Part shown: positions 44,032 through 53,178 of the stretch, one piece after another
Layout of the letters: each line of letters opens with the position of its first letter
Position numbering within the stretch: the first letter of the stretch is position 1
Assembly (NCBI GenBank): GCA_963656065.1
Contig: CAVKGV010000002.1
Span: 1-64,000 of the forward strand
Origin: Hallerella sp963656065
GTDB lineage: Bacteria; Fibrobacterota; Fibrobacteria; Fibrobacterales; Fibrobacteraceae
DNA length: 64,000 nucleotides
Direction: 5' to 3'
Notes under the pieces: model-generated
Told to the model about the DNA's origin: nothing
The model's input: only the letters and a program-made list of their open reading frames with translations
Database searches by the model: none
Translations under genes and position numbers: made by a program

Positions 44032-45807
44032 ATGCAAGAATCGCTTCGACTGATATCCATTTCCATACGAAACCTTCGTTCCATCCGCGAAGAAACGTTT
44101 CCGCTTAGCGATTTCACCGCGCTCATCGGCTACAACAACGCCGGCAAGACAAACATCCTCATGGGAATCCGCTGGCTACTTTTTCGTTCGACTCTCGACA
44201 ATTCCTATTTCGACGACCCGAACCACCCTGTCGAAGTGGAAGGGCTTTTCGGCGGAATTTCCGATTCGGTTATCGAAAAGCTCGCCCCCGAAGAAGCGGC
44301 ACAGTTAAAGCCTTTTTTGCGGAACGGGAAAATTCGCGTGCAGAGATTCCAGAAATTCCCGGGAGAAAACATTTCCGACGTGGAATTCTGGGCTCTCGAC
44401 TGGAACGGCGATGGCGGAAAAGGAGAATGGGTCAAGGTTTCTCTCGGATTCGAAAATGTCTTTTCGCAAATTTTTCCGCCACCGATTCAAATTTGGGATT
44501 TTGAAGGGGACAAAGCCTTTGCAAAGCTCTTGAACGAAATTTTCAGTCCGCTCGAAAAGCGCCTCGGCAAGGAGTTCAACGAGCTAATCCAAAAATTTGC
44601 CAATCTGCTGGATTCCGGAAGCGATTCCCGCGCCGAAGAATTGGACCTTTTCGAACGCGGCCTCAACCAGAAACTCCGACCGCTTTTCCCGTCGGTGCAT
44701 GTCCACCTCGATATTCCTTCACCAACGCTCCACACGTTTCTCTCCACCGCCAAGCTGAACGTGCTTGACGAAGACGACGGTTTCGAGAGGAACATCCGCT
44801 CCATGGGAGCAGGCTCCAAGCGCGCCATCCAGATGGCGCTCGTCCGCTACCTAGATGAAGTGAAAAGCCACCACCACAACTATCATCTCAGCCGGACGCT
44901 TCTTCTTATCGACTCCCCGGAACTTTACCTGCACCCGCAAGCCGTAGAACTTGTTCGCGTCGCCTTGAAAAATCTTTCGCACGAAGGCTACCAGGTCGTC
45001 TTTGCGACTCATTCCGCCCAGATGGTAACAAGCGACGACGTAAGCACTTCGCTACTCATCCGAAAGGACAAGACCCGCGGAACGTTCATGCGTCGCCGAA
45101 TGGAAGACGCCGTTCACTCGGTAATCACCGACGCCCAGTCGCAGCTCCAGATGCTCTTTTCGCTTTCCAATTCCAACGAACTTCTATTCGCCGATTACGT
45201 TCTCTTGACGGAAGGCAAGACCGAATGGCGTGTGCTGCCGACGCTCTTTGAAAAAATGACCGGGCTTTCCTTTGCCCTGATCCGCTGCGCACTCGTTCAC
45301 CAGGGAGGCGTAAGCAACACGCGGAAAAGCATGCAGGTTCTCTCCGCGATGGATTTGCCCGTCCGAGCGATCGTCGATCTCGATTACGCATTCAACAACG
45401 CCCACCAGGACGGTTTTCTCGCAAAAGACGATCCCGACGTCACATTTTGCAAGTCTCTCTTCCGCGAACTCGCGTTGCAAGAACACGTTCGCCTTGTCCA
45501 CAGCATCCCGGTCAGCAAAAAGTCGAGGATTCCCGCAAGCGAAGCATACGTCATGATGGCTCGAATGCCCGAAGCCCGCGAACCTCTCCACCGCATTCAC
45601 GAAAAGCTCGCCGCCAAGGGAATCTGGGTCTGGGAACGCGGAGCCATCGAACAGCACCTGGGTCTAGAAGGCAAAAACGAACGTTCCTGGCACCAATTCG
45701 TGGAACGCGTCCACCATGAAGACCCTCATCGATTCCTGCCCGATTACGAAGACATCGAAAGGCTCTGTGACTGGATAATCGCCGGCTCCCGCGAAGCGGA
45801 ATCTTGA
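44032..45807 (+). CDS. OLD-family ATP-dependent endonuclease
   Basis: 591 residues. The ABC-type ATPase half has Walker A GYNNAGKTN (33-41), the signature-like MGAGSKRAIQ (258-267) and Walker B LLLIDSPELYLHP (290-302), followed by the switch His in VFATHSAQM. The Walker B reads DSPE where most relatives have DEPE or EEPE. The C-terminal TOPRIM half has E394 in LLTEGKTEW and D449-x-D451 in AIVDLDYAF. OLD proteins are DNA nucleases, several used in phage defence. No UvrD-like GajB partner adjoins, so this is a solitary class 1 type. It lies at the divergent start of rnr and is closed by a terminator. Confidence 0.9.
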   Translation: MQESLRLISISIRNLRSIREETFPLSDFTALIGYNNAGKTNILMGIRWLLFRSTLDNSYFDDPNHPVEVEGLFGGISDSVIEKLAPEEAAQLKPFLRNGKIRVQRFQKFPGENISDVEFWALDWNGDGGKGEWVKVSLGFENVFSQIFPPPIQIWDFEGDKAFAKLLNEIFSPLEKRLGKEFNELIQKFANLLDSGSDSRAEELDLFERGLNQKLRPLFPSVHVHLDIPSPTLHTFLSTAKLNVLDEDDGFERNIRSMGAGSKRAIQMALVRYLDEVKSHHHNYHLSRTLLLIDSPELYLHPQAVELVRVALKNLSHEGYQVVFATHSAQMVTSDDVSTSLLIRKDKTRGTFMRRRMEDAVHSVITDAQSQLQMLFSLSNSNELLFADYVLLTEGKTEWRVLPTLFEKMTGLSFALIRCALVHQGGVSNTRKSMQVLSAMDLPVRAIVDLDYAFNNAHQDGFLAKDDPDVTFCKSLFRELALQEHVRLVHSIPVSKKSRIPASEAYVMMARMPEAREPLHRIHEKLAAKGIWVWERGAIEQHLGLEGKNERSWHQFVERVHHEDPHRFLPDYEDIERLCDWIIAGSREAES

Positions 45808-45818
45808 AATTCCAATAC

Positions 45819-45852
45819 AAAACGAGCGATGGATTTACCATCGCCCGTTTTT
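45819..45852. terminator. Bidirectional terminator between the OLD nuclease and dnaN
   Basis: A 7-bp stem GCGATGG/CCATCGC with loop ATTTA is extended by ACG/CGT and flanked by A and T runs. It can end both the plus-strand nuclease gene (stop 45807) and the minus-strand dnaN (stop 45868). Confidence 0.88.
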
Positions 45853-45867
45853 GCATATCGGGGAAAA

Positions 45868-46989
45868 TTATTCGTCCTGAATCCGCAGCGGCATCAGAAG
45901 GAACATGCTGTTGATGTCGGAACCGACCGGTTCGATAACGCATGCGCTGGTAGGACCGTTCATCTTGAGAACGACTTCGTCGCTCTGGCAAAGCTTGAGA
46001 ACTTCAAGCAGATAAAGCCCGTTGAACCCGATGCAGAAAACGCCTTCGCCTTCGTGCGAAACGGAAAGGGCTTCCGTCGAATCCCCGCCGACGTTCGGAT
46101 CGTTTGCGGAAAGCTCCATCTGGTTCCCGTCTAGCTGGAGACGGATCATCCGCGTGCGGGCGTTCGCCATCGAAATAACCGTCGTAATCTTGTTGAAGAG
46201 ATCTTCGCGATTTACCTGTACCGTGCGTTCGAATTTCACCGGAATAACCGCTTCGTATTTCGGATAAGGCCCCTCGATGAGCTTCGAAATGATTTGCACG
46301 CCTTCATTTGCAAAAAGAACGTAAGTGTCCGAGACCCGGACCTCGACAGCCGTTTCGCCCGAGACGCTCTTTAGCGCATATTGAATCGCTTTCGGGGGAA
46401 CGATCACGCCTTTTCCGACAGACGAATTCTCCAGTTCGATAAAGGCCTTTCCCAGACGATGTCCGTCCGTCGCGACCATGACAAGTTTCCCGTCCTTCGC
46501 TTCGACAAAGACTCCGTTCAAAGTCATCCGCGTCTGGTCTGTCGAAACGGCAAAAAGTGTCTTGCCGGCGAGGAATTCCAGTTCGCTTTTTCCCAACTGG
46601 AACGAGCCTCCCTCCACATCCGGAAACGGCGGAAAGTCGCTCACGTCAAATCCCGTAATCGAAGCCTTGCCACGTTCACTCCAACGCACGGTCACCAGGT
46701 AGTTGGAAACCACTTCAATCGTCAGGTTCACGATTTTCGGATCAATAAGGCTCTTCACCAGGTCGAGAAGCTTGTGGGCATTTACAACAACGGCTCCGTC
46801 GGATTCTCCCTGGACTTCGAGCTTCATGCGGATTCCTAGGTCAAGGTCCGTTGCGCTGATTTCGAGAGCGTTCCCTTCGAGCCGGACGGCAAAATTGTTC
46901 AAAACCTGAATCGTGGCCTTGTTCGGGACAGCCCCGATGACCATGTTCAAGGCGCTCAAAAGTTTGGCTTTTTCAATTTGAAATTTCAT
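45868..46989 (-). CDS. dnaN: DNA polymerase III beta sliding clamp
   Basis: 373 residues from the ATG at 46989, matching the family start MKFQIEKAKLLSAL; the open frame upstream to 47067 includes the small ORF region and is not used. Conserved features include VRWSERGKASITGFDVSDFPPFP, FAVSTDQTRMTLNGV and the C-terminal LLMPLRIQDE close (typical end is PMRL). The clamp rings DNA and tethers polymerase III and other partners. dnaA and recF are not beside it, so it has left the usual replication cluster. A 48-codon ORF sits 13 bases upstream in the same direction. Confidence 0.96.
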   Translation of the reverse strand: MKFQIEKAKLLSALNMVIGAVPNKATIQVLNNFAVRLEGNALEISATDLDLGIRMKLEVQGESDGAVVVNAHKLLDLVKSLIDPKIVNLTIEVVSNYLVTVRWSERGKASITGFDVSDFPPFPDVEGGSFQLGKSELEFLAGKTLFAVSTDQTRMTLNGVFVEAKDGKLVMVATDGHRLGKAFIELENSSVGKGVIVPPKAIQYALKSVSGETAVEVRVSDTYVLFANEGVQIISKLIEGPYPKYEAVIPVKFERTVQVNREDLFNKITTVISMANARTRMIRLQLDGNQMELSANDPNVGGDSTEALSVSHEGEGVFCIGFNGLYLLEVLKLCQSDEVVLKMNGPTSACVIEPVGSDINSMFLLMPLRIQDE

Positions 46990-47002
46990 CGGAATTCCCC
47001 GC

Positions 47003-47149
47003 CTAGTTACGAGCCATGACAAAAGCGACCCATGCGATAACCACGATAGCGGCAAGAATGATGACACCCGCCGAACTCATGACGCTTTTTTTCTTTGGCG
47101 TAAAGTTCTTGGCGTTCTGCATGGCTTTTCGGCGTTCGCTACGGCTCAT
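47003..47149 (-). CDS. Small single-helix membrane protein upstream of dnaN
   Basis: 48 residues. The ATG at 47149 has a GGAG ribosome site seven bases upstream. The N-terminal half is basic (MSRSERRKAMQNAKNF, then PKKKS) and the C-terminal half is one hydrophobic helix (GVIILAAIVVIAWVAFVM) ending MARN. This gives a predicted N-in topology. It lies 13 bases before dnaN, so the two genes likely share a promoter, but I know of no such partner for the clamp. A stable small protein is plausible; a fortuitous frame is the alternative. Confidence 0.6.
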   Translation of the reverse strand: MSRSERRKAMQNAKNFTPKKKSVMSSAGVIILAAIVVIAWVAFVMARN

Positions 47150-47214
47150 AAAAATTCTCCATTGTTTTTCGCCTTAAAAACTATATTATTTTATGCGAGA
47201 AAAGGAAAAGGTCC

Positions 47215-47490
47215 ATGACAGAAACCGTGCTAAACAGACTAAAATGCGGTGCGCTGAATTGCGCATCGACAGTCCTCAACAGGATAAACGTCGCCACAGA
47301 GGAATCCCGCCTCAAGACGAAGTTCGAGGCTTTGGGCAGGAGACTTCTCCCCGCGCTAGAAAACGACGCTCTCGACACGCTGAAAAACGATCCGGATGTC
47401 GTTGAACTGATCGGTGCGATTTCCGAAATACGCGCCCGGCTAAACGCGATGAAGAAACGCTCGAAGACGCATCGGGGCAAGACCCGTTGA
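47215..47490 (+). CDS. Small helical protein of unknown function
   Basis: 91 residues, helical, with a basic tail (RARLNAMKKRSKTHRGKTR). GGAAAAGG precedes the ATG. The stop overlaps the TTG start of the M23 peptidase gene (TTGA), which supports a real gene with translational coupling. The first 40 residues contain two Cys (KCGALNCAS). No family recognised. Confidence 0.6.
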   Translation: MTETVLNRLKCGALNCASTVLNRINVATEESRLKTKFEALGRRLLPALENDALDTLKNDPDVVELIGAISEIRARLNAMKKRSKTHRGKTR

Positions 47491-48311
47491 AAAAGCTGAA
47501 CCTGCATCTTTTCTACGAAAAGACCGGCAAATCGAAGTCATACCGGATTTCGTTCAGAAAACCTGTCCTTTGGATTCTCGGGGCGGTTGTCGCCTTTTTT
47601 GGTTTTTTCCTATTCTCTCCGTTTGAAATTCTGCACAGCTTGAGCGACGGAACGATCCTCGATCTGCGAAAGCAAAACCGGGAAATCCGAACGAACATGA
47701 ACAAACTGCGGGCGGACAACGACAGCGCGGAACTCTATCTGCAGCGGACCGAATCTTTCCAGGACAGCGTCTATAAAATCGGAGGGATCCCTCTCAAGCA
47801 GAAGGCAAACGATTCCGTCCAGAGACAGGAGCGGACAAAATCCCTCTTCCAGACGTACAGGACCTATTCCCTCTTTCGCGACACCCTCCTCGCAAAGCCA
47901 AACCTCGCCGAGGCCATTCCCGTGCTGCACCCGCTCAAGCGACACCACATCATCACGAACCGTTTCGGGATGCTCTTCGATCATTTTACCGACCAGGATC
48001 TTCCCCACCGCGGCGTGGATTTCTTCGCCGATGAAGGAGACACAGTCATCGCAACCGGATCCGGAACCGTCGTCGAGGTCCGCTCGCACCGAGGCTTTGG
48101 GCTTTCCGTCAAAATCCAGCACACGGAAAATGTCCGCACCTTTTATGCCCATCTCGAAAAGGCTCTCGTGAAGCAGGGACAGCGCATCGAGCGCGGGACT
48201 CCCATCGCCACCGTAGGACGCTCCGGGCGCACGGCGGGAAGCGGGCTGCATTACGAGATCCGCATCGACGGTGAAGCGGTAAACCCCGAAGACTACTTTA
48301 TTTCCCCGTGA
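47487..48311 (+). CDS. M23-family peptidase with a degenerate HxH motif
   Basis: 274 residues; the start is probably TTG at 47487. A hydrophobic membrane anchor (about 29-44, LWILGAVVAFFGFFLF) is followed by a helical linker and an M23 domain. HRGVDF (HxxxD zinc ligands) and the YAHL His are present. The final motif, usually HLHxE, reads GLHYE, so the second zinc His is kept but the His two residues before it is Gly. Family members cut peptidoglycan cross-links; this variant may be inactive and act as an activator. It is followed six bases later by a HAD-type gene. Confidence 0.82.
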   Translation: MKKLNLHLFYEKTGKSKSYRISFRKPVLWILGAVVAFFGFFLFSPFEILHSLSDGTILDLRKQNREIRTNMNKLRADNDSAELYLQRTESFQDSVYKIGGIPLKQKANDSVQRQERTKSLFQTYRTYSLFRDTLLAKPNLAEAIPVLHPLKRHHIITNRFGMLFDHFTDQDLPHRGVDFFADEGDTVIATGSGTVVEVRSHRGFGLSVKIQHTENVRTFYAHLEKALVKQGQRIERGTPIATVGRSGRTAGSGLHYEIRIDGEAVNPEDYFISP

Positions 48312-48317
48312 GGAACG

Positions 48318-49274
48318 ATGGACGTTCGACCCTTTGAACAAAATGTTATCGCCATGGTCTGGGATTTTGACAAGACGCTCATCAGCGGCTACATGCAAGA
48401 ACCACTCTTTCGAAAGTACTCCATCGACGGGAAGCGGTTCTGGAACGAGGTCAATGCGCTTCCCGATTACTACGCAAAAGCCGGCATCTGCGTAAATTCC
48501 GACACATCATACCTCAACCACATCCTGACATACGTAAAGACGGGCAAGATGAAGGGCCTTTCCAACCGGATTCTTCGCGAGTGCGGAAAAGAACTTGAAT
48601 TTTACCCGGGCATTCCGGAATTTTTCCAAAAGATGAGAAAGCTCGTGGAGAGCGAACCGCGGTTTATGTCGGCGGGAATCAAGCTCGAACATTATGTCGT
48701 GAGCACCGGATTTGCGGAAACGATTCGCGGAAGCGCTGTCGCGCCTTTCCTTGACGGAATATTCGGATGCGAATTTATCGAAGAGCCGGCCGCACCGGAC
48801 TTTTCCGAAAGCGAGACGCCGGCAACCGGAGAAATTTCTCAGATTGCCTGCGCGCTCGACAACACATCCAAGACACGCTACCTCTTCGAAATCAACAAGG
48901 GTTCGAACAAATTCCCCGACACAATCGACGTCAATTCCCAAATCGACAGGAAGAACCGGCGGATTCCTTTCGAGAACATGATCTACATCGCAGACGGACC
49001 GTCCGATGTTCCCGCTTTCAGCATCTTGAACCAGTCGGGCGGAACCACCTACGCCATCTATCCTCCGGGTGACCGCAAGGCGATGCGCCAAGTCGATTGT
49101 CTGCGTCGCGACCGTCGAATCCAGATGTTCGGGGAGGCGGATTACAGGGAAGATTCCATGACATGGATGTGGCTCTCGGAGCAGGTCGTCCGAATCGCCG
49201 AGACTATCGCGCAACGGCAGCACCAGAACATCCGAAACAGCGCTTCGCTTCCGCCGCGGCACCTGAACGGGTGA
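48318..49274 (+). CDS. HAD-superfamily phosphatase
   Basis: 318 residues. The HAD nucleophile motif DFDKT (16-20) in MVWDFDKTLIS is clear, and a later IADGPSDVPAF gives the conserved Asp cluster. A large cap lies between them (about 30-150). HAD enzymes of this type hydrolyse small phosphate esters; the substrate is unknown. Overlap with the M23 gene is absent (six-base gap), but they probably share a transcript. Confidence 0.82.
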   Translation: MDVRPFEQNVIAMVWDFDKTLISGYMQEPLFRKYSIDGKRFWNEVNALPDYYAKAGICVNSDTSYLNHILTYVKTGKMKGLSNRILRECGKELEFYPGIPEFFQKMRKLVESEPRFMSAGIKLEHYVVSTGFAETIRGSAVAPFLDGIFGCEFIEEPAAPDFSESETPATGEISQIACALDNTSKTRYLFEINKGSNKFPDTIDVNSQIDRKNRRIPFENMIYIADGPSDVPAFSILNQSGGTTYAIYPPGDRKAMRQVDCLRRDRRIQMFGEADYREDSMTWMWLSEQVVRIAETIAQRQHQNIRNSASLPPRHLNG

Positions 49275-49357
49275 AGCGCACCCGTAATTTTCTAACATTT
49301 ACCGCAAACCGTCAAGCCGCTTTTCGGCGATGACAAAATTTAACGAGGCGAATTCCT

Positions 49358-51091
49358 ATGGCAGAATTTCCCGAAAAGAAAGACAACCTGGTCATCGAAA
49401 ACATCCAGCCTTCCGTCGATGCGAACCGTTTCGCCATCAAGCGTGAACCCGGCGACACCGTGAAAATCACGGCGGACATCTTCCGTCACAGCCACGAAAA
49501 ATACGACGCCGCGATTCTTTACAAGCTCCGCTCCGAAAAGCGCTTCCGCAAGGCCCCGATGCATTTCGTCGATAACGACATGTGGGCGGGAGAATTTACG
49601 GTAAACAGCATCGGATATTACGATTACAAGGTTATCGCATGGACGCTTGACCCCAAGGATGTTCCGACCGAAAGCCCGCTCATGGAACTCCGAGTTGATC
49701 CGGTCTATGCCCGCACGGGAACCTGGTACGAGATGTGGCCGAAAAGCCAGGGCAAGGATCCGAAGAAGAGCGCAACATTCAAGGACTGCGAAGCCCGCCT
49801 TGACTACATCGCCGACATGGGATTCGACACGATCTATCTGGTCCCCATCCACCCGATTGGCGTCACCAACCGCAAGGGCGCAAACAACGCGCTCCACGCC
49901 AAAACGGACAAGAACGGAAATCCGCTCGAACCGGGCTGCCCGTACGCTGTCGGAAACAAGTTCGGAGGTCACTTCGCCGTCGATCCCGAACTCGGCACGA
50001 TGAAGGATTTTGAGCATTTTGCCAAGGCGGCCCGCGCAAAGGGATTGAGGCTTGCGCTCGACATCGCGCTCAACTGCAGCCCGGACCATCCCTATGCGAA
50101 GAAGCACCCGGAATGGTTCTACCACGAACCGGACGGAACGATCAAGTTTGCCGAGAATCCGCCGAAGAAGTACGAGGATATCTACCCGTTCGACTACTAC
50201 AACAAAAACTTCAAGGCTCTCTGGAAGGAAATCCGCGACATCATCCTCTTCTGGGCAGACAAGGGCATTGAAATTTTCCGCATCGACAACCCGCACACGA
50301 AACCTTTCCCGTTCTGGGAATGGCTCATCCGCGAAATCAAGGAAGTCCGCCCGGAACTCGTGTTCCTCGCCGAAGCGTTCACCCGTCCCAAGATGATGCA
50401 CCGTCTCGCGAAGGAAGGCTTCGACATGAGCTATACTTACTTTGCCTGGCGCGAACAGAAATGGGAATTCGAGCAATACTTCAAGGAACTCACCCAGACA
50501 AACGCGAAGGAATACATGCGCGGCATCCTCTTCCCGACGACGCCCGACATCTTCCCGAAATATCTGGCAAACCAGGGCCCGGCGCAGTTCAGGCAACGCT
50601 ACTTCCTCGCGGGAACGCTTTCGAGCCTCACCGGCATGTACAACGGCTATGAGCTTTGCGAGAACATCCCGTCGCCTGTCAAGGAAGAACTTCTCGACAG
50701 CGAAAAGTACCAATACAAGGTCCATGATTGGGATTCGCCCGTAAACATCCGGGACTTCGTGCGGCGTGTAAACAATGCAAAGCTCGACCATCCCGCGCTC
50801 CAGGAATACGACAATCTGGAATTCCACGCAGCGGACAATTCCAACCTGATGGTCTATTCCAAGAAAAAGGGCGACGATGTGATTCTTTGCGTTGCGAACA
50901 TGGACATGCATAACGCCCAGGAAGGGACGATCGCGCTTGACATGGGAAAGCTCGGACTCGAAAATGACGCATTCTTCTTTGTCAAGGACCTGATCACCGA
51001 CGAATCTTACGTTTGGCGCGGTTCGCACAACTTCGTGCGTCTCGATCCGAACAAGGCGCCCGGTCACCTGCTCGTCGTAAAGAAGCTTTAA
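49358..51091 (+). CDS. glgE: Short GlgE-type alpha-1,4-glucan:maltose-1-phosphate maltosyltransferase
   Basis: 577 residues. The N-terminus VIENIQPSVDANRFAIKREP and DTVKITADIFRHSH match the GlgE N-terminal domain. The GH13_3 barrel carries the nucleophile Asp310 in FRIDNPHTKPFPFWEWLI and the acid/base Glu339 in FLAEAFTRPKMM. GlgE extends alpha-glucan from maltose 1-phosphate in the cytoplasm. Actinobacterial GlgE is about 100 residues longer. The maltokinase (Pep2) and trehalose synthase that usually feed it are not nearby. It lies alone, preceded by a weak GAGG-like site, between a HAD gene and an ABC exporter. Confidence 0.88.
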   Translation: MAEFPEKKDNLVIENIQPSVDANRFAIKREPGDTVKITADIFRHSHEKYDAAILYKLRSEKRFRKAPMHFVDNDMWAGEFTVNSIGYYDYKVIAWTLDPKDVPTESPLMELRVDPVYARTGTWYEMWPKSQGKDPKKSATFKDCEARLDYIADMGFDTIYLVPIHPIGVTNRKGANNALHAKTDKNGNPLEPGCPYAVGNKFGGHFAVDPELGTMKDFEHFAKAARAKGLRLALDIALNCSPDHPYAKKHPEWFYHEPDGTIKFAENPPKKYEDIYPFDYYNKNFKALWKEIRDIILFWADKGIEIFRIDNPHTKPFPFWEWLIREIKEVRPELVFLAEAFTRPKMMHRLAKEGFDMSYTYFAWREQKWEFEQYFKELTQTNAKEYMRGILFPTTPDIFPKYLANQGPAQFRQRYFLAGTLSSLTGMYNGYELCENIPSPVKEELLDSEKYQYKVHDWDSPVNIRDFVRRVNNAKLDHPALQEYDNLEFHAADNSNLMVYSKKKGDDVILCVANMDMHNAQEGTIALDMGKLGLENDAFFFVKDLITDESYVWRGSHNFVRLDPNKAPGHLLVVKKL

Positions 51092-51142
51092 AAAGTTCGC
51101 AACCGTTTTCGGGATGAGCGCATCTAAGGGAAGAAGGTTTCC

Positions 51143-51907
51143 ATGAACGATCCGATTCTTTCCATCCGCCACTTGCGACGCGAATTCAAGATGGGCGACG
51201 AAACGGTCCACGCTCTCCGCGGCGTAAGCTTCGACGTGCATCCGGGCGAGTTCGTCACCATCATGGGAACGAGCGGTTCCGGCAAAAGCACGATGCTGAA
51301 TATTTTGGGCTGCATGGACAAGCCCACGTCAGGTGAATATATCCTCGACGGTGAACACATCGAAAAAATGAAGCCCGATGCGCTGGCGAACATCCGCAGC
51401 CACAAGCTCGGATTCGTCTTCCAGAGCTATAACCTGCTTGCCCGAACCTCGGCAATCGAAAACGTCGAACTCCCCCTTTTGTACAATTCGAAAATTTCTT
51501 CGGAAGAACGGCGGGAACGTGCGCTCAAGGCGCTTGAACGGGTCGGTCTCCAAGGCCGTTTGAACCATTTGCCGAACCAGCTTTCTGGCGGGCAACAGCA
51601 GCGCGTTGCCATTGCGCGGGCTCTTGTAAACGATCCGGTCATCATTCTCGCCGACGAGGCGACGGGAAACCTCGATACCCGAACCAGCTACGAAATCATG
51701 GAAATTTTCCAGGAGCTGAATTCCCGCGGAAAGACGATTGTATTCGTCACCCACGAACCGGATATCGCGACATTTTCCAGCCGCACGATCCTTCTCCGCG
51801 ACGGGCAAATTAAGCGAGATACAAAAAACGAAAATATCCAAAATGCGCACGAAGCGTTCCTCGCACTCCCGCCGCCCGAGACTTTTGACGAAGAGGCTTC
51901 CGCATGA
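51143..51907 (+). CDS. MacB/LolD-type ABC transporter ATPase
   Basis: 254 residues. Walker A GTSGSGKST (about 43-51), LSGGQQQRVAIARAL signature, ILADEATGNLD Walker B and the switch His in VTHEP are all present, with a Q-loop in FVFQSYNLL. It is of the LolD/MacB class. The last residues extend past the usual end by about 25 (acidic, FDEEASA). It overlaps the following permease start by four bases (ATGA), so the two form one transporter. Confidence 0.93.
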   Translation: MNDPILSIRHLRREFKMGDETVHALRGVSFDVHPGEFVTIMGTSGSGKSTMLNILGCMDKPTSGEYILDGEHIEKMKPDALANIRSHKLGFVFQSYNLLARTSAIENVELPLLYNSKISSEERRERALKALERVGLQGRLNHLPNQLSGGQQQRVAIARALVNDPVIILADEATGNLDTRTSYEIMEIFQELNSRGKTIVFVTHEPDIATFSSRTILLRDGQIKRDTKNENIQNAHEAFLALPPPETFDEEASA

Positions 51908-53118
51908 GTCCGGTTACTTTGTTTAAAATCGCATTCCGGGCATTACTCCGAAACAGGATGCGGACATTTCTTTCCGTGCTCGGAATCGTCATCGGCGTTG
52001 CAGCGGTCATCACGATGGTCGCCATGGGCGAAGGTTCCAAGCAATCCATCAAGCAGAAAATCACGGCAATGGGAACGAACGCGATTACTATCATGCCCAA
52101 CGTTTCTCGAAAGGGCGGTGTCCAGCTCGACGCGAGTTCCTCGACGCAAACGCTCGAAGAAGCGGATGTTTTTGCGCTGCGGGAAAAGGCGCATTACATC
52201 AACGGCGTTTCTCCGGTCGTTACCGCTTCCGGGCAGGCGATTGTCGGCAACAAAAACGAAGCCGTATCGCTCACCGGCATAAGCGCCGACTATCTCAAAA
52301 TCCGAAATTACGAAATCGATAAGGGCGTCATGTTCGACGACAAGACGGACCGTATGGCAAAAGTTTGCGTCATCGGACAGACGGTCGTCTCAACGCTTTT
52401 CCCGGATACAGACCCAATCGGAAAAACGCTCCGCTACAAGAACATCCCGCTCAAGGTCATCGGCACGCTCAAGGCGAAAGGTTCGAGCGATTTCGGGCAG
52501 GACCAGGACGAAGTAATTCTCACGCCATACCAGACGGTGATGAAACGCTTCAACGCGACAACGGACATCCGGACCATTTACGCCAATTCCATCGGGGAAG
52601 GCTACGCGTCAAAGGCGAGCGAAGAAATTCTCCAGATTCTCAAGGAGCGGCGTTCGTGGAAAGGCGAAACGGAACCGTTCCGCGTCCGCACTCAGGAAGA
52701 AATGATCGAAATGATTACGAGCACTTCGGATTTGCTGTCGATTGTTCTCACGGCGATTGCCGGGATAAGCCTGCTTGTCGGCGGCATCGGAATCATGAAC
52801 ATCATGTATGTTTCCGTCACCGAGCGCACGCGGGAAATCGGGCTGCGGATGGCCATCGGGGCGAAAGGCCGCGACGTTCTTCTCCAGTTCCTTTTCGAAT
52901 CGGTCATGATCAGCCTGCTCGGCGGGATTCTCGGAATCCTTCTGGGTGTTCTTTCGACGACAATTGTCAAGGCGGCTTTAAATTGGCCGATGAGCATCAC
53001 CGCGATGAGCGTTATCGCGAGCTTTGGCGTATGCTTTGCCACGGGCGTTTTCTTCGGCTGGTATCCGGCGAGAAAAGCCTCTAGGCTCGACCCCATCGAA
53101 GCGTTGCGGTTTGAATAG
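51904..53118 (+). CDS. MacB-like ABC permease
   Basis: 404 residues. An N-terminal helix (RTFLSVLGIVIGVAAVITMV) is followed by a MacB-type periplasmic core domain, then three C-terminal helices (FtsX-like) with the conserved GGIGIMNIMYVSVTERTREIG stretch (given here in part) and WYPARKASRLDPIEALR at the end. With the ATPase it would export peptides, lipoproteins or drugs across the inner membrane. No membrane fusion protein or TolC-like gene is adjacent, so the pump may use another outer-membrane partner. Confidence 0.92.
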   Translation: MSPVTLFKIAFRALLRNRMRTFLSVLGIVIGVAAVITMVAMGEGSKQSIKQKITAMGTNAITIMPNVSRKGGVQLDASSSTQTLEEADVFALREKAHYINGVSPVVTASGQAIVGNKNEAVSLTGISADYLKIRNYEIDKGVMFDDKTDRMAKVCVIGQTVVSTLFPDTDPIGKTLRYKNIPLKVIGTLKAKGSSDFGQDQDEVILTPYQTVMKRFNATTDIRTIYANSIGEGYASKASEEILQILKERRSWKGETEPFRVRTQEEMIEMITSTSDLLSIVLTAIAGISLLVGGIGIMNIMYVSVTERTREIGLRMAIGAKGRDVLLQFLFESVMISLLGGILGILLGVLSTTIVKAALNWPMSITAMSVIASFGVCFATGVFFGWYPARKASRLDPIEALRFE

Positions 53119-53178
53119 GCGGTTTTTGGGGAGCGGTATTTTACAAATTCATTTCTAAATATATATTTGTGGAGTCAC

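Noticed and set aside
44032..45807. A Gabija (GajA) system
   Set aside because: No UvrD-like GajB gene follows; the next gene is dnaN. The helicase at 11692-13830 is the house-keeping PcrA type and far away.
49340..51241. A 633-codon minus-strand open frame opposite glgE
   Set aside because: It is an antisense shadow of a gene with clear GlgE motifs; its product is Arg/Val/Phe-rich with no family.
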